From Shewanella cyperi (lineage in GTDB: Bacteria; Pseudomonadota; Gammaproteobacteria; Enterobacterales; Shewanellaceae): a stretch of 64,000 bases of DNA. Location of the stretch: positions 2,747,501-2,811,500 of the forward strand of contig NZ_CP071501.1 of assembly GCF_017354985.1 (NCBI RefSeq), given 5' to 3'. The notes under the pieces were generated by a model. It had not been told where the DNA came from. It was given only the letters and a program-made list of their open reading frames with translations, and searched no databases. The position numbers were made by a program, and so were the translations under genes. This document shows positions 50,122 to 58,024 of the stretch, in pieces; within the stretch, counting starts at the first letter, position 1; each line of letters opens with the position of its first letter.

Positions 50122-50922
50122 TCAGGCCAAATCCCCCGGGGTTAACCCAAGACGTTGCAGCACTTCCATGTTGTACTCCAGCTTTCTCGCCGGAGGTATC
50201 AATAAGGTACTTGCCGGCGTTAATTTTACCCAAGGCAACTGACTCAAGGGCACTCGAGTAATTCTGGGCGCCTGAACAGGCAAGTTTGCAGCTTCATATA
50301 TAATCACTTCATGTTCAGGGCGATACCATTCCTGAAGTTGCTCCACCAGCACCTGCAACCTATCAGACGAGGTATGAAACTGAGTGAGCGTATGCTCACC
50401 TGCCAAAGCTATCTGCCAAAGCAACAAATGGCAACTTGGGTCTGGAACGTGTCTGAAAAACATAAACTGGCTGGCTTCAAAACTTTGATGGCCAGAGGTA
50501 CCGGGATCAATACCGAGATCAGCCCAAAGGCAAGCCTCGGCTGAAATCCCGGGCTCCATCAAAGCTTCAAAACCTTCTTCACGAGCCTGTTGAATTGCCA
50601 TATGGGGTACGCAAGCAAATACACCGGGATGACCGTAAAATGCACCCACTACTTTTTTGCCATTCCGGACTTGTTCAAGCATGGCTGCAACCATTTGTCG
50701 GTATGTGATACGACGATTCTTGACCTCACCATTCCTGCCATAAAACTGTTGCAGATTAACGACATTGGGATTAAGCCCTTCAACCCAGCGCTGATGAAAA
50801 CCATCGGGCATTAAGCTAAATACAACATCAGCATGTTCAAGATAGCTCCTGGCAATCACACTAACCTGCCCCGCAAGTTTCAATCCCGTTCCCACACATA
50901 CCAAAGAGCCATTTTTAATCAC
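50122..50922 (-). CDS. sonM: Borosin alpha-N-methyltransferase (SonM-like)
   Basis: 266 residues from a GTG at 50922, which has AAGGA seven bases upstream and gives the start KNGSLVCVGTGLKLAGQVS; a TTG nine codons upstream is less likely. It has the tetrapyrrole (corrin/porphyrin) methylase fold: the SAM loop VCVGTGLKLAGQ, FYGHPGVFACVPHMAI, and MEPGISAEACLWADLGIDPG. It lacks the C-terminal precursor fused in fungal borosin enzymes; the substrate is the separate peptide encoded next (split borosin). It methylates backbone amides of the precursor. No protease or exporter is adjacent. Confidence 0.9.
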   Translation of the reverse strand: MIKNGSLVCVGTGLKLAGQVSVIARSYLEHADVVFSLMPDGFHQRWVEGLNPNVVNLQQFYGRNGEVKNRRITYRQMVAAMLEQVRNGKKVVGAFYGHPGVFACVPHMAIQQAREEGFEALMEPGISAEACLWADLGIDPGTSGHQSFEASQFMFFRHVPDPSCHLLLWQIALAGEHTLTQFHTSSDRLQVLVEQLQEWYRPEHEVIIYEAANLPVQAPRITRVPLSQLPWVKLTPASTLLIPPARKLEYNMEVLQRLGLTPGDLA

Positions 50923-51186
50923 CTGGATATCCTTCCCAACTTCAGGCAAACATTGCCATAGATGTATACGATGTTAACCCCAGTTAGCAATCGGCCAAGC
51001 GGACAAATTTTCAAACTGCCACAATGAATAATCAAGTTCCACAAATTCTGAATCTTTAATGTACTTTGGCCTCGTAGAACCACATTTATCCATCATTAGT
51101 ATGAAGACTATTTTTCACCCCACAGTGGAACCCGGCGCCCTCACGGGAGTCGAATGCCTAAATTGACCGCCAGATAATGCCGGCGC
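50923..51186. other. Divergent intergenic region between sonM and bamE
   Basis: About 260 bp without a gene. It should contain the promoter of the borosin unit on the minus strand, but I could not pick a convincing -35/-10 pair for it. A CACGGG/CCCG-type short inverted repeat near 51130-51150 is weak. Confidence 0.35.
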
Positions 51187-51216
51187 TTGTCAGTTAACCC
51201 ATAGCTTGGGTATGAT
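51187..51216 (+). promoter_or_regulatory. Promoter of bamE
   Basis: TTGTCA at 51187-51192 and TATGAT at 51211-51216 with an 18-bp spacer, 33 bp before the bamE ATG. Confidence 0.55.
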
Positions 51217-51248
51217 GGCCGGCAGTTTTTATGGAAGTAGCCTGAATA

Positions 51249-51737
51249 ATGTTGATTAAAAAGCAAAGTCTGACCCTGTTGGGGGCCGTTGCGCTCTCGC
51301 TGTCCCTGAGCGCCTGCAGTGCATTTGACTGGCTGGTGTACAAGCCGGATGTGCCGCAAGGCAACTATATGGAAACCCAGCAGGTTGAAAAGCTGCGTAT
51401 CGACATGACCAAAGAGCAGGCTGAATATGTGCTCGGACGTCCTGTGTTGCGGGACAGTTTTTCCGATGACACCTGGTATTACGTGTACCACTTCAAGAGC
51501 GGTCGTGACGCCAGTATCATTCACAAAGAGCTGATCCTGCGCTTCGTTGATGGCAAGTTGGCCAAGGTCGATGGTGACTATGAGCTGAGCCCTGAATTTA
51601 ACACGCCGCTGGAAAAAAGCAGCTTACCTACAACTAGTCAGGATGTGGGTGAGCCTCTGGTACCAGCCGCCCGAGGCGATGAAAAGCCCCTGGTACAAGA
51701 AAAAAATAATGCGCCTAAGCCAATGAAAAAATTCTGA
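51249..51737 (+). CDS. bamE: Outer membrane protein assembly factor BamE (SmpA/OmlA)
   Basis: 162 residues. Lipoprotein signal ending in LSLSAC with Cys23, then the compact BamE fold: QQVEKLRIDMTKEQAEYVLG, RPVLRDSFSDDTWYYVYHF and ELILRFVDGKLAKVDGDYEL. BamE stabilises the BAM complex and binds phosphatidylglycerol. The C-terminal ~45 residues (Lys, Pro and Glu-rich) extend past the E. coli protein. It is divergent from rnfH-ratA-side genes as in other gammaproteobacteria and ends at a strong terminator. Confidence 0.95.
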   Translation: MLIKKQSLTLLGAVALSLSLSACSAFDWLVYKPDVPQGNYMETQQVEKLRIDMTKEQAEYVLGRPVLRDSFSDDTWYYVYHFKSGRDASIIHKELILRFVDGKLAKVDGDYELSPEFNTPLEKSSLPTTSQDVGEPLVPAARGDEKPLVQEKNNAPKPMKKF

Positions 51738-51759
51738 TAGCTGATTAGTCAAATCAATA

Positions 51760-51791
51760 AATAAAAAAGCGCCCAAGGGCGCTTTTTTATT
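51760..51791. terminator. Bidirectional terminator between bamE and rnfH
   Basis: AATAAAAAAGCGCCC and GGGCGCTTTTTTATT pair perfectly over a 2-base loop. Convergent genes on both sides can use it. Confidence 0.9.
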
Positions 51792-51831
51792 TGGATTCTG
51801 TTCCTGGGGTAGAGGAATAACTAAAAAAGTA

Positions 51832-52167
51832 TCAGGAAACCCGGCCGCCAGTCACCTTACTGGCCCGGCCTTCGTCCTTGGCCTTTTCCGCCCGCTTGCG
51901 CCGCACATCCTTGGGATCGGCAATCAGTGGCCGGTAGATTTCCACCCTTTGCCCCGGTTGCAATACCTCATCATGTTTGGCTATTCGGCTGAATACCCCG
52001 AGCTTTACCGTTTCCAGCTCTATCTCGGGAAAGAAAGCACAGATATTACTTTGGCGCACAGCCTCAATAAAGGTGGTGCCCGGCGTCACCATGATATGCA
52101 CCACTTTCTGCTGTTGCGGTAAGGCATACACTACATCGACCGGAAATTGTTCTTGTTCATTACTCAT
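51832..52167 (-). CDS. rnfH: RnfH family ubiquitin-like protein (RatB)
   Basis: 111 residues with the beta-grasp fold of RnfH/RatB. The segments VDVVYALPQQQKVVHIMVTPG, CAFFPEIELETVKLGVFSRIA and GQRVEIYRPLIADPKDVRRKR are characteristic, the last being the best conserved part of the family. It lies after ratA with a 4-bp overlap (ATGA), the usual ratA-rnfH arrangement. Molecular role unknown; the Rnf link in the name comes from gene context in other species. Confidence 0.93.
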   Translation of the reverse strand: MSNEQEQFPVDVVYALPQQQKVVHIMVTPGTTFIEAVRQSNICAFFPEIELETVKLGVFSRIAKHDEVLQPGQRVEIYRPLIADPKDVRRKRAEKAKDEGRASKVTGGRVS

Positions 52168-52598
52168 GGGGTATATACCACCTTTGCCCGACTGGTAAAC
52201 GCAGTCACCATGGACGCGGCCAAATCTTTAAAAACCTTGCCAAATGCCAACTCGGTCAGACCGTTGGAAAACTCAAAATCCAGTTCAAACTCCACCTTGC
52301 AGGCATCTTCCGCAAGTTCGGTAAAACGCCAGTGACCGGTCAAATGTTTGAAGGGACCATTTTCCAGCTGCAGACTGATCTGCCTGTCCGGTACGACCTG
52401 ATTGCGGGTGGTAAAGGTTTTGCTTATGCCGGCCTTGCTGACATCAACCGAAGCCAACATGGTCTGACCGTCAAATTCCAGCACCCGACCACCAACACAG
52501 CCTGGAAGAAATTCCTTATATGATTCAACATCATTAATAAGTTCGTACATCTGTTTGGCGCTGAACCTGACCAGCACACTGCGGGAGATTTTCGGCAT
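52164..52598 (-). CDS. ratA: RatA family START-domain protein (coenzyme Q-binding type)
   Basis: 144 residues from the ATG at 52598 (MPKISRSVLV), which aligns with the E. coli start; the frame opens five codons earlier at a GTG. The START/polyketide-cyclase fold is clear: FSAKQMYELINDVESYKEFL, PGCVGGRVLEFDGQT and WRFTELAEDACKVEFELDFE. In E. coli RatA was reported to block 70S assembly, while homologues (COQ10) bind coenzyme Q. It is divergent from smpB, 195 bp away, as in E. coli. Confidence 0.93.
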   Translation of the reverse strand: MPKISRSVLVRFSAKQMYELINDVESYKEFLPGCVGGRVLEFDGQTMLASVDVSKAGISKTFTTRNQVVPDRQISLQLENGPFKHLTGHWRFTELAEDACKVEFELDFEFSNGLTELAFGKVFKDLAASMVTAFTSRAKVVYTP

Positions 52599-52778
52599 CC
52601 GTCCTGACTTCACTCTTCTGCGCTTAAAACTTAGGTGCGGAATTTTACCACGCCAGCCCTAAGATCCTGCAAGATTAAAGCCGTTTATCGGCGGACAAAA
52701 ATGCAACAACAAGCAACCGCACCTCGCAAAGCCACTAAATAATCCCGGTCTGGCAATTCCAAATTGGCGGCCCGTGGG

Positions 52779-52784
52779 TATAAT
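52779..52784 (+). promoter_or_regulatory. -10 box just before smpB
   Basis: A perfect TATAAT ends nine bases before the smpB ATG, so transcription would start one to four bases from the initiation codon. The -35 region is poor (TTCCAA at 16 bp). Confidence 0.45.
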
Positions 52785-52793
52785 AGCCGGCCT

Positions 52794-53276
52794 ATGGTAA
52801 AGAAAAACTCCAAAAAATCCGCCACTCCGGCGCAAATCGCGAAAAATAAACGCGCGACCTTTGAATACCGTTTCGACGAAAAATTCGAGGCCGGCCTGTC
52901 CCTGATGGGCTGGGAAGTCAAATCCATCCGTGTCGGCAAGATAAACCTGTCGGACAGCTTCGTACTGCTCAAAAACGGTGAAGCCTTCCTGCACAACTGC
53001 CACATCACCCCGCTGAACACGGCATCCACCCATGTGATCTGCGATCCGACCCGGCCGCGCAAGCTGCTGCTCAATCGCAAGGAACTCGACCGCCTCGCCG
53101 GCCTGGTGGAACGCCAGGGTTATGCCATAGTGCCGATTTCCATGTACTGGCGCAAAGGCGCCTGGGTCAAGGTAGAGATAGGTCTGGGTAAAGGTAAGAA
53201 AGAACACGACAAGCGCGAAGACACCAAACAGCGCGAGTGGGCCATCGAAAAAGCCCGTGTCATGAAGAACAAATAA
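52794..53276 (+). CDS. smpB: SsrA-binding protein SmpB
   Basis: 160 residues. It binds tmRNA and brings it to stalled ribosomes. Landmarks are [40 protein letters not shown] and the C-terminal tail [13 protein letters not shown], which inserts in the mRNA channel. The ATG at 52794 gives the conserved start [13 protein letters not shown] see no ribosome site and a TATAAT very close, so the mRNA may be leaderless. The tmRNA gene follows about 96 bp downstream, as in most gammaproteobacteria. Confidence 0.96.
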   Translation: MVKKNSKKSATPAQIAKNKRATFEYRFDEKFEAGLSLMGWEVKSIRVGKINLSDSFVLLKNGEAFLHNCHITPLNTASTHVICDPTRPRKLLLNRKELDRLAGLVERQGYAIVPISMYWRKGAWVKVEIGLGKGKKEHDKREDTKQREWAIEKARVMKNK

Positions 53277-53331
53277 GCTGTTTATTTTCGAACGTAAAAC
53301 AAACAGTTGATTGGTACTGCCAAATAATGCC

Positions 53332-53361
53332 TTGGTAAACCGGGCGCCATGGGAGTACAAT
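53332..53361 (+). promoter_or_regulatory. Promoter of ssrA
   Basis: TTGGTA at 53332-53337 and TACAAT at 53356-53361, 18-bp spacer, ending 11 bp before the mature 5' end of tmRNA; RNase P would trim the short leader. Confidence 0.6.
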
Positions 53362-53372
53362 CAAACCATCTT

Positions 53373-53728
53373 GGGGGCGATTCTGGATTCGACGGGATTC
53401 GCGAAACTCCGGGAGCATGCCGAGGGGCGGTTGGCCTCGTAAAAAGCCGCACAGTTATAGTTGCAAACGACGATAACTACGCTCTGGCCGCTTAATTAGC
53501 GCCAGCCATCTACCACAGGTCTCGCACATGGGCAGTGGATTTGATGGTCACCTTACATAGTGCTAGCGAGGGAACCTTGTCTGGGGGTGAACCGCGAAAC
53601 AGTTCCAGGCTCACCGTTAGGAATCCTGTCTTTCGGAGTTCGAGCGGTTAAACAATAGAAAGACTAAGCATGTAGCGCCTTGAGCGTAGGTTTTTCGGAC
53701 GCGGGTTCAAGTCCCGCCGCCTCCACCA
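53373..53728 (+). ncRNA. ssrA: Transfer-messenger RNA
   Basis: 356 nt. The 5' end GGGGGCGATTCTGGATTCGA and the 3' end CGCCTCCACCA pair into the tRNA-like acceptor stem (seven pairs), and GGTTCAAGTCCC is the T-loop arm. The tag frame runs from GCA at 53463 to TAA at 53493-53495 and encodes ANDDNYALAA. With SmpB it rescues stalled ribosomes and tags nascent chains for proteolysis. The CCA is encoded. The 3' half is the integration site of the island that follows. Confidence 0.98.
53700..53728 (+). other. Probable attL of the genomic island (3' end of ssrA)
   Basis: The integrase gene starts 177 bp after the ssrA 3' end, in the same direction, and belongs to the type that uses tRNA and tmRNA ends. 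The T-arm and acceptor part of ssrA is thus the likely crossover site. No second copy is found up to base 64000, so attR must be further on. Confidence 0.6.
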
Positions 53729-53740
53729 AAAACCAGAACT

Positions 53741-53764
53741 AAGACGTCCTAGGACGTCTTTTTT
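53741..53764 (+). terminator. Terminator of ssrA
   Basis: AAGACGTCCTAGGACGTCTT is a perfect 20-base palindrome followed by TTTT. Confidence 0.85.
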
Positions 53765-53904
53765 CTTGTCCTTAAAAACATAAAATCAATAACTTACAGA
53801 AAATCAGCGTCTTTTACTGTCCGTTTTAGTCCGAAGAAAACCGCTTGTCAAAGGTACACGAATAGGTACACTGGATAAAATTCACCCAATGCCGTGTACC
53901 TAAA

Positions 53905-55146
53905 ATGGCCAGAATGACAACCAAGCTCAGTGATACAGCAGTCAAGAACGCGAAGCCTCAAGAGCGTGAATATCTTCTGTTCGACGGGGATGGGCTCAGG
54001 TTAAGGGTCACCCCCTCTGGCACAAAGCTCTGGCTGTTTAATTACACCAAACCACACACAAAAACCCGATCAAACCTCAGCCTTGGCAATTATCCCCAAG
54101 TTTCTCTGGCACAGGCACGCAAAAAAGTGCTGGAAGCCAAGGAACTGCTAGCGGAAGGCATTGACCCCAAACAGCAGCGAGACCAAGACGCTGCAGCAAA
54201 AGCCGCCATTGAAGAACATACCTTTGAGAAGGTCGCGGCAGACTGGTTTGAGCGAAAGAAAGACGACATCACTGAAGCACACGCCAATTCCACCTGGAAC
54301 TCATTGGCGCTGCATGTATTGCCGGCACTGGGCAAACTGCCTGTCAGTCAAGTCAGTGCCCCTCAGGTAGTAAAAATGCTGCGACCCATTGAGGCCAAGG
54401 GCAGCCTTGAAACCGTAAAGCGGCTCACCCAGCGTATCAATGAAATCATGACCTATGCGGTGAACACCGGGCTGATCCACGCGAACCCCTTGTCCGGGAT
54501 AAAAGCAGCGTTCAAAAAGCCCAAGAAGCAAAACATGGCCGCGCTTTCCCCTGCTGAACTGCCTCTGCTGCTACACGCCCTCAGCGAAGCCAATATCAAA
54601 AAGGTCACCCGCGGCCTGATCTTCTGGCAACTGCATACCATGACCCGCCCCAACGAAGCTGCCGGCACCAGATGGGCAGAGATTGATGAAGAAGCAAGGC
54701 TTTGGACCATCCCGGCCGAACGGATGAAGATGCGCCGCGAACATGTAATTCCGCTCAGCGATGAGGCCATGGCCATTTTGGCAACGATCAAACCCTTGAG
54801 CGGTCATCGGGAATACGTCTTTCCATCCGATATAGATCCCAAAACCCACACCCATGTGCAAACTGCCAACATGGCCTTAAAGCGTATGGGACTGCAGGGC
54901 CGAACCACTGCCCACGGATTGCGAGCTTTGGCCAGTACCACACTCAATGAACAAGGCTTCGATTGGGACGTGGTAGAAGCTGCACTGGCCCACACAGACA
55001 AGAATCAGGTACGTAGCGCCTACAATCGCGCGTCTTACCTTGAAAGGCGCCGAGAAATGATGTGCTGGTGGAGTAATTTCATTCAGGAAGTTGCCAGAGG
55101 AACTCGGACAATCCCTTACCCACAAGCCAAATTGAGGGCCATATGA
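53905..55146 (+). CDS. P4-type tyrosine integrase
   Basis: 413 residues. The N-terminal DUF4102 arm-binding domain (KLSDTAVKNAKPQEREYLLF, GLRLRVTPSGTKLWLF) is followed by a core-binding SAM-like domain (about 95-190) and the catalytic domain. The active site is complete: Arg248 (TMTRPNEAAG), His337 and Arg340 (AHGLRALAST), His363 (LAHTDKN) and Tyr373 (SAYNR). This group integrates islands and satellite prophages into tRNA/tmRNA genes. It lies next to ssrA as the first island gene. Its 3' end overlaps the next gene by four bases. The upstream ATG is weakly supported; ATG at 53914 is equally possible. Confidence 0.96.
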   Translation: MARMTTKLSDTAVKNAKPQEREYLLFDGDGLRLRVTPSGTKLWLFNYTKPHTKTRSNLSLGNYPQVSLAQARKKVLEAKELLAEGIDPKQQRDQDAAAKAAIEEHTFEKVAADWFERKKDDITEAHANSTWNSLALHVLPALGKLPVSQVSAPQVVKMLRPIEAKGSLETVKRLTQRINEIMTYAVNTGLIHANPLSGIKAAFKKPKKQNMAALSPAELPLLLHALSEANIKKVTRGLIFWQLHTMTRPNEAAGTRWAEIDEEARLWTIPAERMKMRREHVIPLSDEAMAILATIKPLSGHREYVFPSDIDPKTHTHVQTANMALKRMGLQGRTTAHGLRALASTTLNEQGFDWDVVEAALAHTDKNQVRSAYNRASYLERRREMMCWWSNFIQEVARGTRTIPYPQAKLRAI

Positions 55147-55997
55147 ACAATCGGCAAAAATTGCGAAAACATAACATTGCACCAGTTGACAGGGAAAGAC
55201 TGCACAGCCTTGGATTCACAGATGATGTCGAAAATGACCGGCTTAAAACAAAGGTGCGCGCCTATCCTTTGACCAAGGGCGAAATGTCCGAAGCGCACAA
55301 ATATCTTGATGACATCAAATCAAAGTTCGAAGACACATTAAATTTGTACCTCAGGCTTCTTACACATGAACCAGGAATAGCAGCTGATCTGGCTCACATT
55401 CACCAACAACTACAGCGTGATGGCAATCCAGGGTATCTAAGTACCACTTCTCAAGATTGGCCAAGTTTGGAAAATGACGAATCTGCACAGATATTGAGCA
55501 ATTTAACAAGCGGCCTCTTAAGAAACATAAAGGCAATTGAGATATACCATGCCCAAAGAACCAGCCGCTCACTAGTGCAGCTTGGGGACATCATCATGGA
55601 GAAAAAAATTACCAGCGGAAAAGAAAGGATGTTTGGCATACTGATTGATGCCTGGTACAGGGTACACCCTGAAGGCCAAGGTTCTTTGCCAGATGAATTT
55701 TTTGAATTTGTGGCAATCATGGTGGAAAGTTCAGATGCTCCGGGTAGCCAACCTCCTGACCCTGACAAAATGGAGCAGTGGTATAAGGAAGCCATCCGTG
55801 AAGATTTGAAAACTGGTGATTGCATACGGTTTCCAGTCAATACCATCCACCACCCCGATGGCACTATGTCTTATTGTCGGACCATTCCAGCCCATAAAAT
55901 AAAAGACCCGGATAATTTGCCCGATAACATCCTGAAGGTCCATGCGGCAGATGGTTCCCCCATTTACTGGGAGTTTCAGTCACGTCTTGATTTTTAA
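55143..55997 (+). CDS. Unknown protein coupled to the integrase
   Basis: 284 residues; I do not recognise a family. The start ATGA overlaps the integrase stop, so the two are one transcription unit. The sequence is soluble and mostly helical: a basic N-terminus (NNRQKLRKHNIAP), a helical stretch near 45-75 (MSEAHKYLDDIKSKFEDTL), and a polar, Pro-rich C-terminal part ending EFQSRLDF. There is no signal peptide, membrane helix or visible catalytic motif. It may help integration or excision, or be cargo. The GC content is lower than in the chromosome before ssrA. Confidence 0.75.
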   Translation: MNNRQKLRKHNIAPVDRERLHSLGFTDDVENDRLKTKVRAYPLTKGEMSEAHKYLDDIKSKFEDTLNLYLRLLTHEPGIAADLAHIHQQLQRDGNPGYLSTTSQDWPSLENDESAQILSNLTSGLLRNIKAIEIYHAQRTSRSLVQLGDIIMEKKITSGKERMFGILIDAWYRVHPEGQGSLPDEFFEFVAIMVESSDAPGSQPPDPDKMEQWYKEAIREDLKTGDCIRFPVNTIHHPDGTMSYCRTIPAHKIKDPDNLPDNILKVHAADGSPIYWEFQSRLDF

Positions 55998-56331
55998 GTC
56001 TGAAAAATCTTGCGCAGTGCTACTAAATCAGGATGTACCGCTTAGTAGCACAATAATTTTAACTTTTTAAAGCAGCAATCCATTAGCCGTTACAGTTCAC
56101 GCCTTTGGATTTAGCCTGTAGAGAAAGCACTGCAGTATCCAACAGAAATAAGATGTTAATAACATCAGCCTCTTGTTGAATAACCCGCCGAACCCAACAC
56201 CCATAATCACACCGACAAGTCAAGTGTAAAAACAGCGAAAAATTGTGATTTTTTATCCGTGATTCTGCGTTCTCATTCTCCGATTATCCCAGGTGTGAAC
56301 TTTTTCACGGTCCAATAAGAGGGGAAAACGT
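55998..56331. other. Gap before the AlpA gene
   Basis: About 330 bp without a plausible gene. A small hairpin, GTGAA-CTTT-TTCAC, at about 56294-56307 lies just before the AlpA ribosome site and could be an operator. AT-rich around 56220-56260. Confidence 0.4.
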
Positions 56332-56601
56332 ATGAAAATGTCTCAAAACGACCGAATCATTAGGAAGCCCGAAGTGATGGCATTGCTAGGGCTCAGTAAG
56401 AGCACCGTGCATGAAAGGATCAACGCCGGCCTACTGCTACCACCATTTCAACTGGGGTGTCGCGCAGTAGGTTGGCTCGAAAGCGAAATTCTCCAGCTTA
56501 TGGTGGCAATGGCTGCAGGCATATGCGATGAACTGCTGGTGGATTTAAATCAATACTTACTGGAGGAACGTCAAAGGTTATGGGCTGAACTACGCAAATG
56601 A
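56332..56601 (+). CDS. AlpA-family DNA-binding regulator
   Basis: 89 residues with the MerR-like winged helix of AlpA/phage excisionase-type regulators: RIIRKPEVMALLGLSKSTVH, ERINAGLLLPPFQLG and VGWLESEIL. In E. coli CP4-57, AlpA activates the integrase gene and promotes excision. Here the gene lies 1.2 kb after the integrase in the same direction. GAGGGG precedes the ATG. The C-terminus is longer than in typical AlpA and ends in a helix LEERQRLWAELRK. Confidence 0.88.
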   Translation: MKMSQNDRIIRKPEVMALLGLSKSTVHERINAGLLLPPFQLGCRAVGWLESEILQLMVAMAAGICDELLVDLNQYLLEERQRLWAELRK

Positions 56602-56900
56602 CCATGATCAGCCATGAATGGGGACAAGGACAGTCCCTGTCATGGGCATAGCTGACGTACAGCAATGGTCATTAAAACCCCTGCTCATACAGCAAAGGAA
56701 ACAACTACTGGTTTTTTACCCCGAATATTGTGCCACAGATCCTATGTAACCCATTGACGAGCATTAATTCTAGCAGTGCATTGTGCCTCAGGCCAAAGGG
56801 GGTAATTGATATTATCTAGGCCGCAGATCTTAGATCGTATTTTATCAATCGAGATCCAGGATCCTTCTCAAAATAGCCACTGCATGGAAGGCATTCAAGA
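56602..56900. other. Gap between AlpA and YagK/YfjJ-type genes
   Basis: About 300 bp without a gene. Short inverted repeats such as GGGAC...GTCCC are present near 56620-56640; possible replication or regulatory sequence of the satellite element. Confidence 0.35.
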
Positions 56901-57503
56901 ATGGGCATTTCACATTCAGACTATTTTCCTGGTGGCGATCTGTATTGGAAGGTGAACAACAAGCCGTCAGGTTTTTACCCACATATATTGCGGGCCATGT
57001 TTGACCAGGTGTTTGCATTTCTCTGTTATCACAGCCGGTTGTTTGCAGTGCGCTATGATCTCCACCAGCCCAGCTTTACCGCAGATAATCAGCGCATGAC
57101 GACCTTCATACGCAGACTCAGCAAACAGCTCAATACACGATACGGTTTTAAGTATATTGGCTATGTGTGGGTTCGGGAGCAGGTTACTGGCCAAGGGCAA
57201 CACTACCACCTACTGCTACTGTTGGATGGCAAATTGGTCCAGCATCCTCAAAGAATAACGGAAATTTGTCGACAAATTTGGCAGGACATGAGTGGTACGC
57301 TGTACGTACCAGACAGTCCCTACTACAACATCAAACGCAGTGATCAGCATACCCTGGCTAAACTGCTTTTTCGGCTGAGTTACTTCGCAAAGGCCAAAGA
57401 CAAGGACCGTAACCCGACATACACCAACAACTACGGCCGCAGCCGAATAAAACCAAAGCTTGGATGGCAGTATGCCCCCAGCTCACCTGCGCTGTTCTCA
57501 TAA
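56901..57503 (+). CDS. Inovirus Gp2/YagK/YfjJ-type protein
   Basis: 200 residues. The C-terminal domain is that of YagK/YfjJ and inovirus Gp2: VFAFLCYHSRLFAVRYDLHQP, YIGYVWVREQVTGQGQHYHLLLLLDG and a carboxy-terminal IWQDMSGTLYVPDSPYYN. The HYH pair with preceding Trp-containing strand recalls the HUH fold of rolling-circle replication proteins, though a nicking Tyr cannot be identified with confidence. In E. coli such genes sit in CP4-type prophages with AlpA and a P4-type integrase, the same combination as here. Confidence 0.82.
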   Translation: MGISHSDYFPGGDLYWKVNNKPSGFYPHILRAMFDQVFAFLCYHSRLFAVRYDLHQPSFTADNQRMTTFIRRLSKQLNTRYGFKYIGYVWVREQVTGQGQHYHLLLLLDGKLVQHPQRITEICRQIWQDMSGTLYVPDSPYYNIKRSDQHTLAKLLFRLSYFAKAKDKDRNPTYTNNYGRSRIKPKLGWQYAPSSPALFS

Positions 57504-58024
57504 CGGTCTCTGCTGGTGGCCCTTTTTCATCTTCCAAGCCACCAGTAATTTGAAATTTTAAGGTACAAAATGAAGTCGAATTCAGGATGCTCAATGCTGG
57601 AATTGCCCCGGAGTTTTCGACACTCTAAAAACGGACAGCAAGCACAGTCATCGGACCAAAATGGATGCCAAAAGGTAGTGAAATCTGGATGTTACAACTA
57701 GGTAAAACTAGGTAACTTTTAATGGTGCTGTCACCTAACCACTTTTGAATGAGCAAGATCTCAACACCTATACAAGTAACTGACAAGCCTGGAATTGCGC
57801 CTTAAAGACGTATGACCTAGGCTAGCGAAGCTTCGGCCTGCCGATAAAAATGCCCATCAGGCAAAATACTTGCTAAATCAAAAGGCACCAACTCCTTTGC
57901 CTCTGGGGCTTTGATTTACTCAACAACATCATTGGCGATTGTAATAAACTGCAAATCCATCAATCTTTACTATGCTTATTGCTATGAAATAAGCTATGCC
58001 ATTTGCCAACAAGGAAGGCCCATA
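57504..58024. other. Gene-poor stretch before the lipoprotein gene
   Basis: About 520 bp. It holds a perfect CGAAGCTTCG palindrome (57836-57845) and a repeated ACTAGGTAA near 57698-57716. No gene is seen; composition shifts to AT-rich after 57850. Confidence 0.4.
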
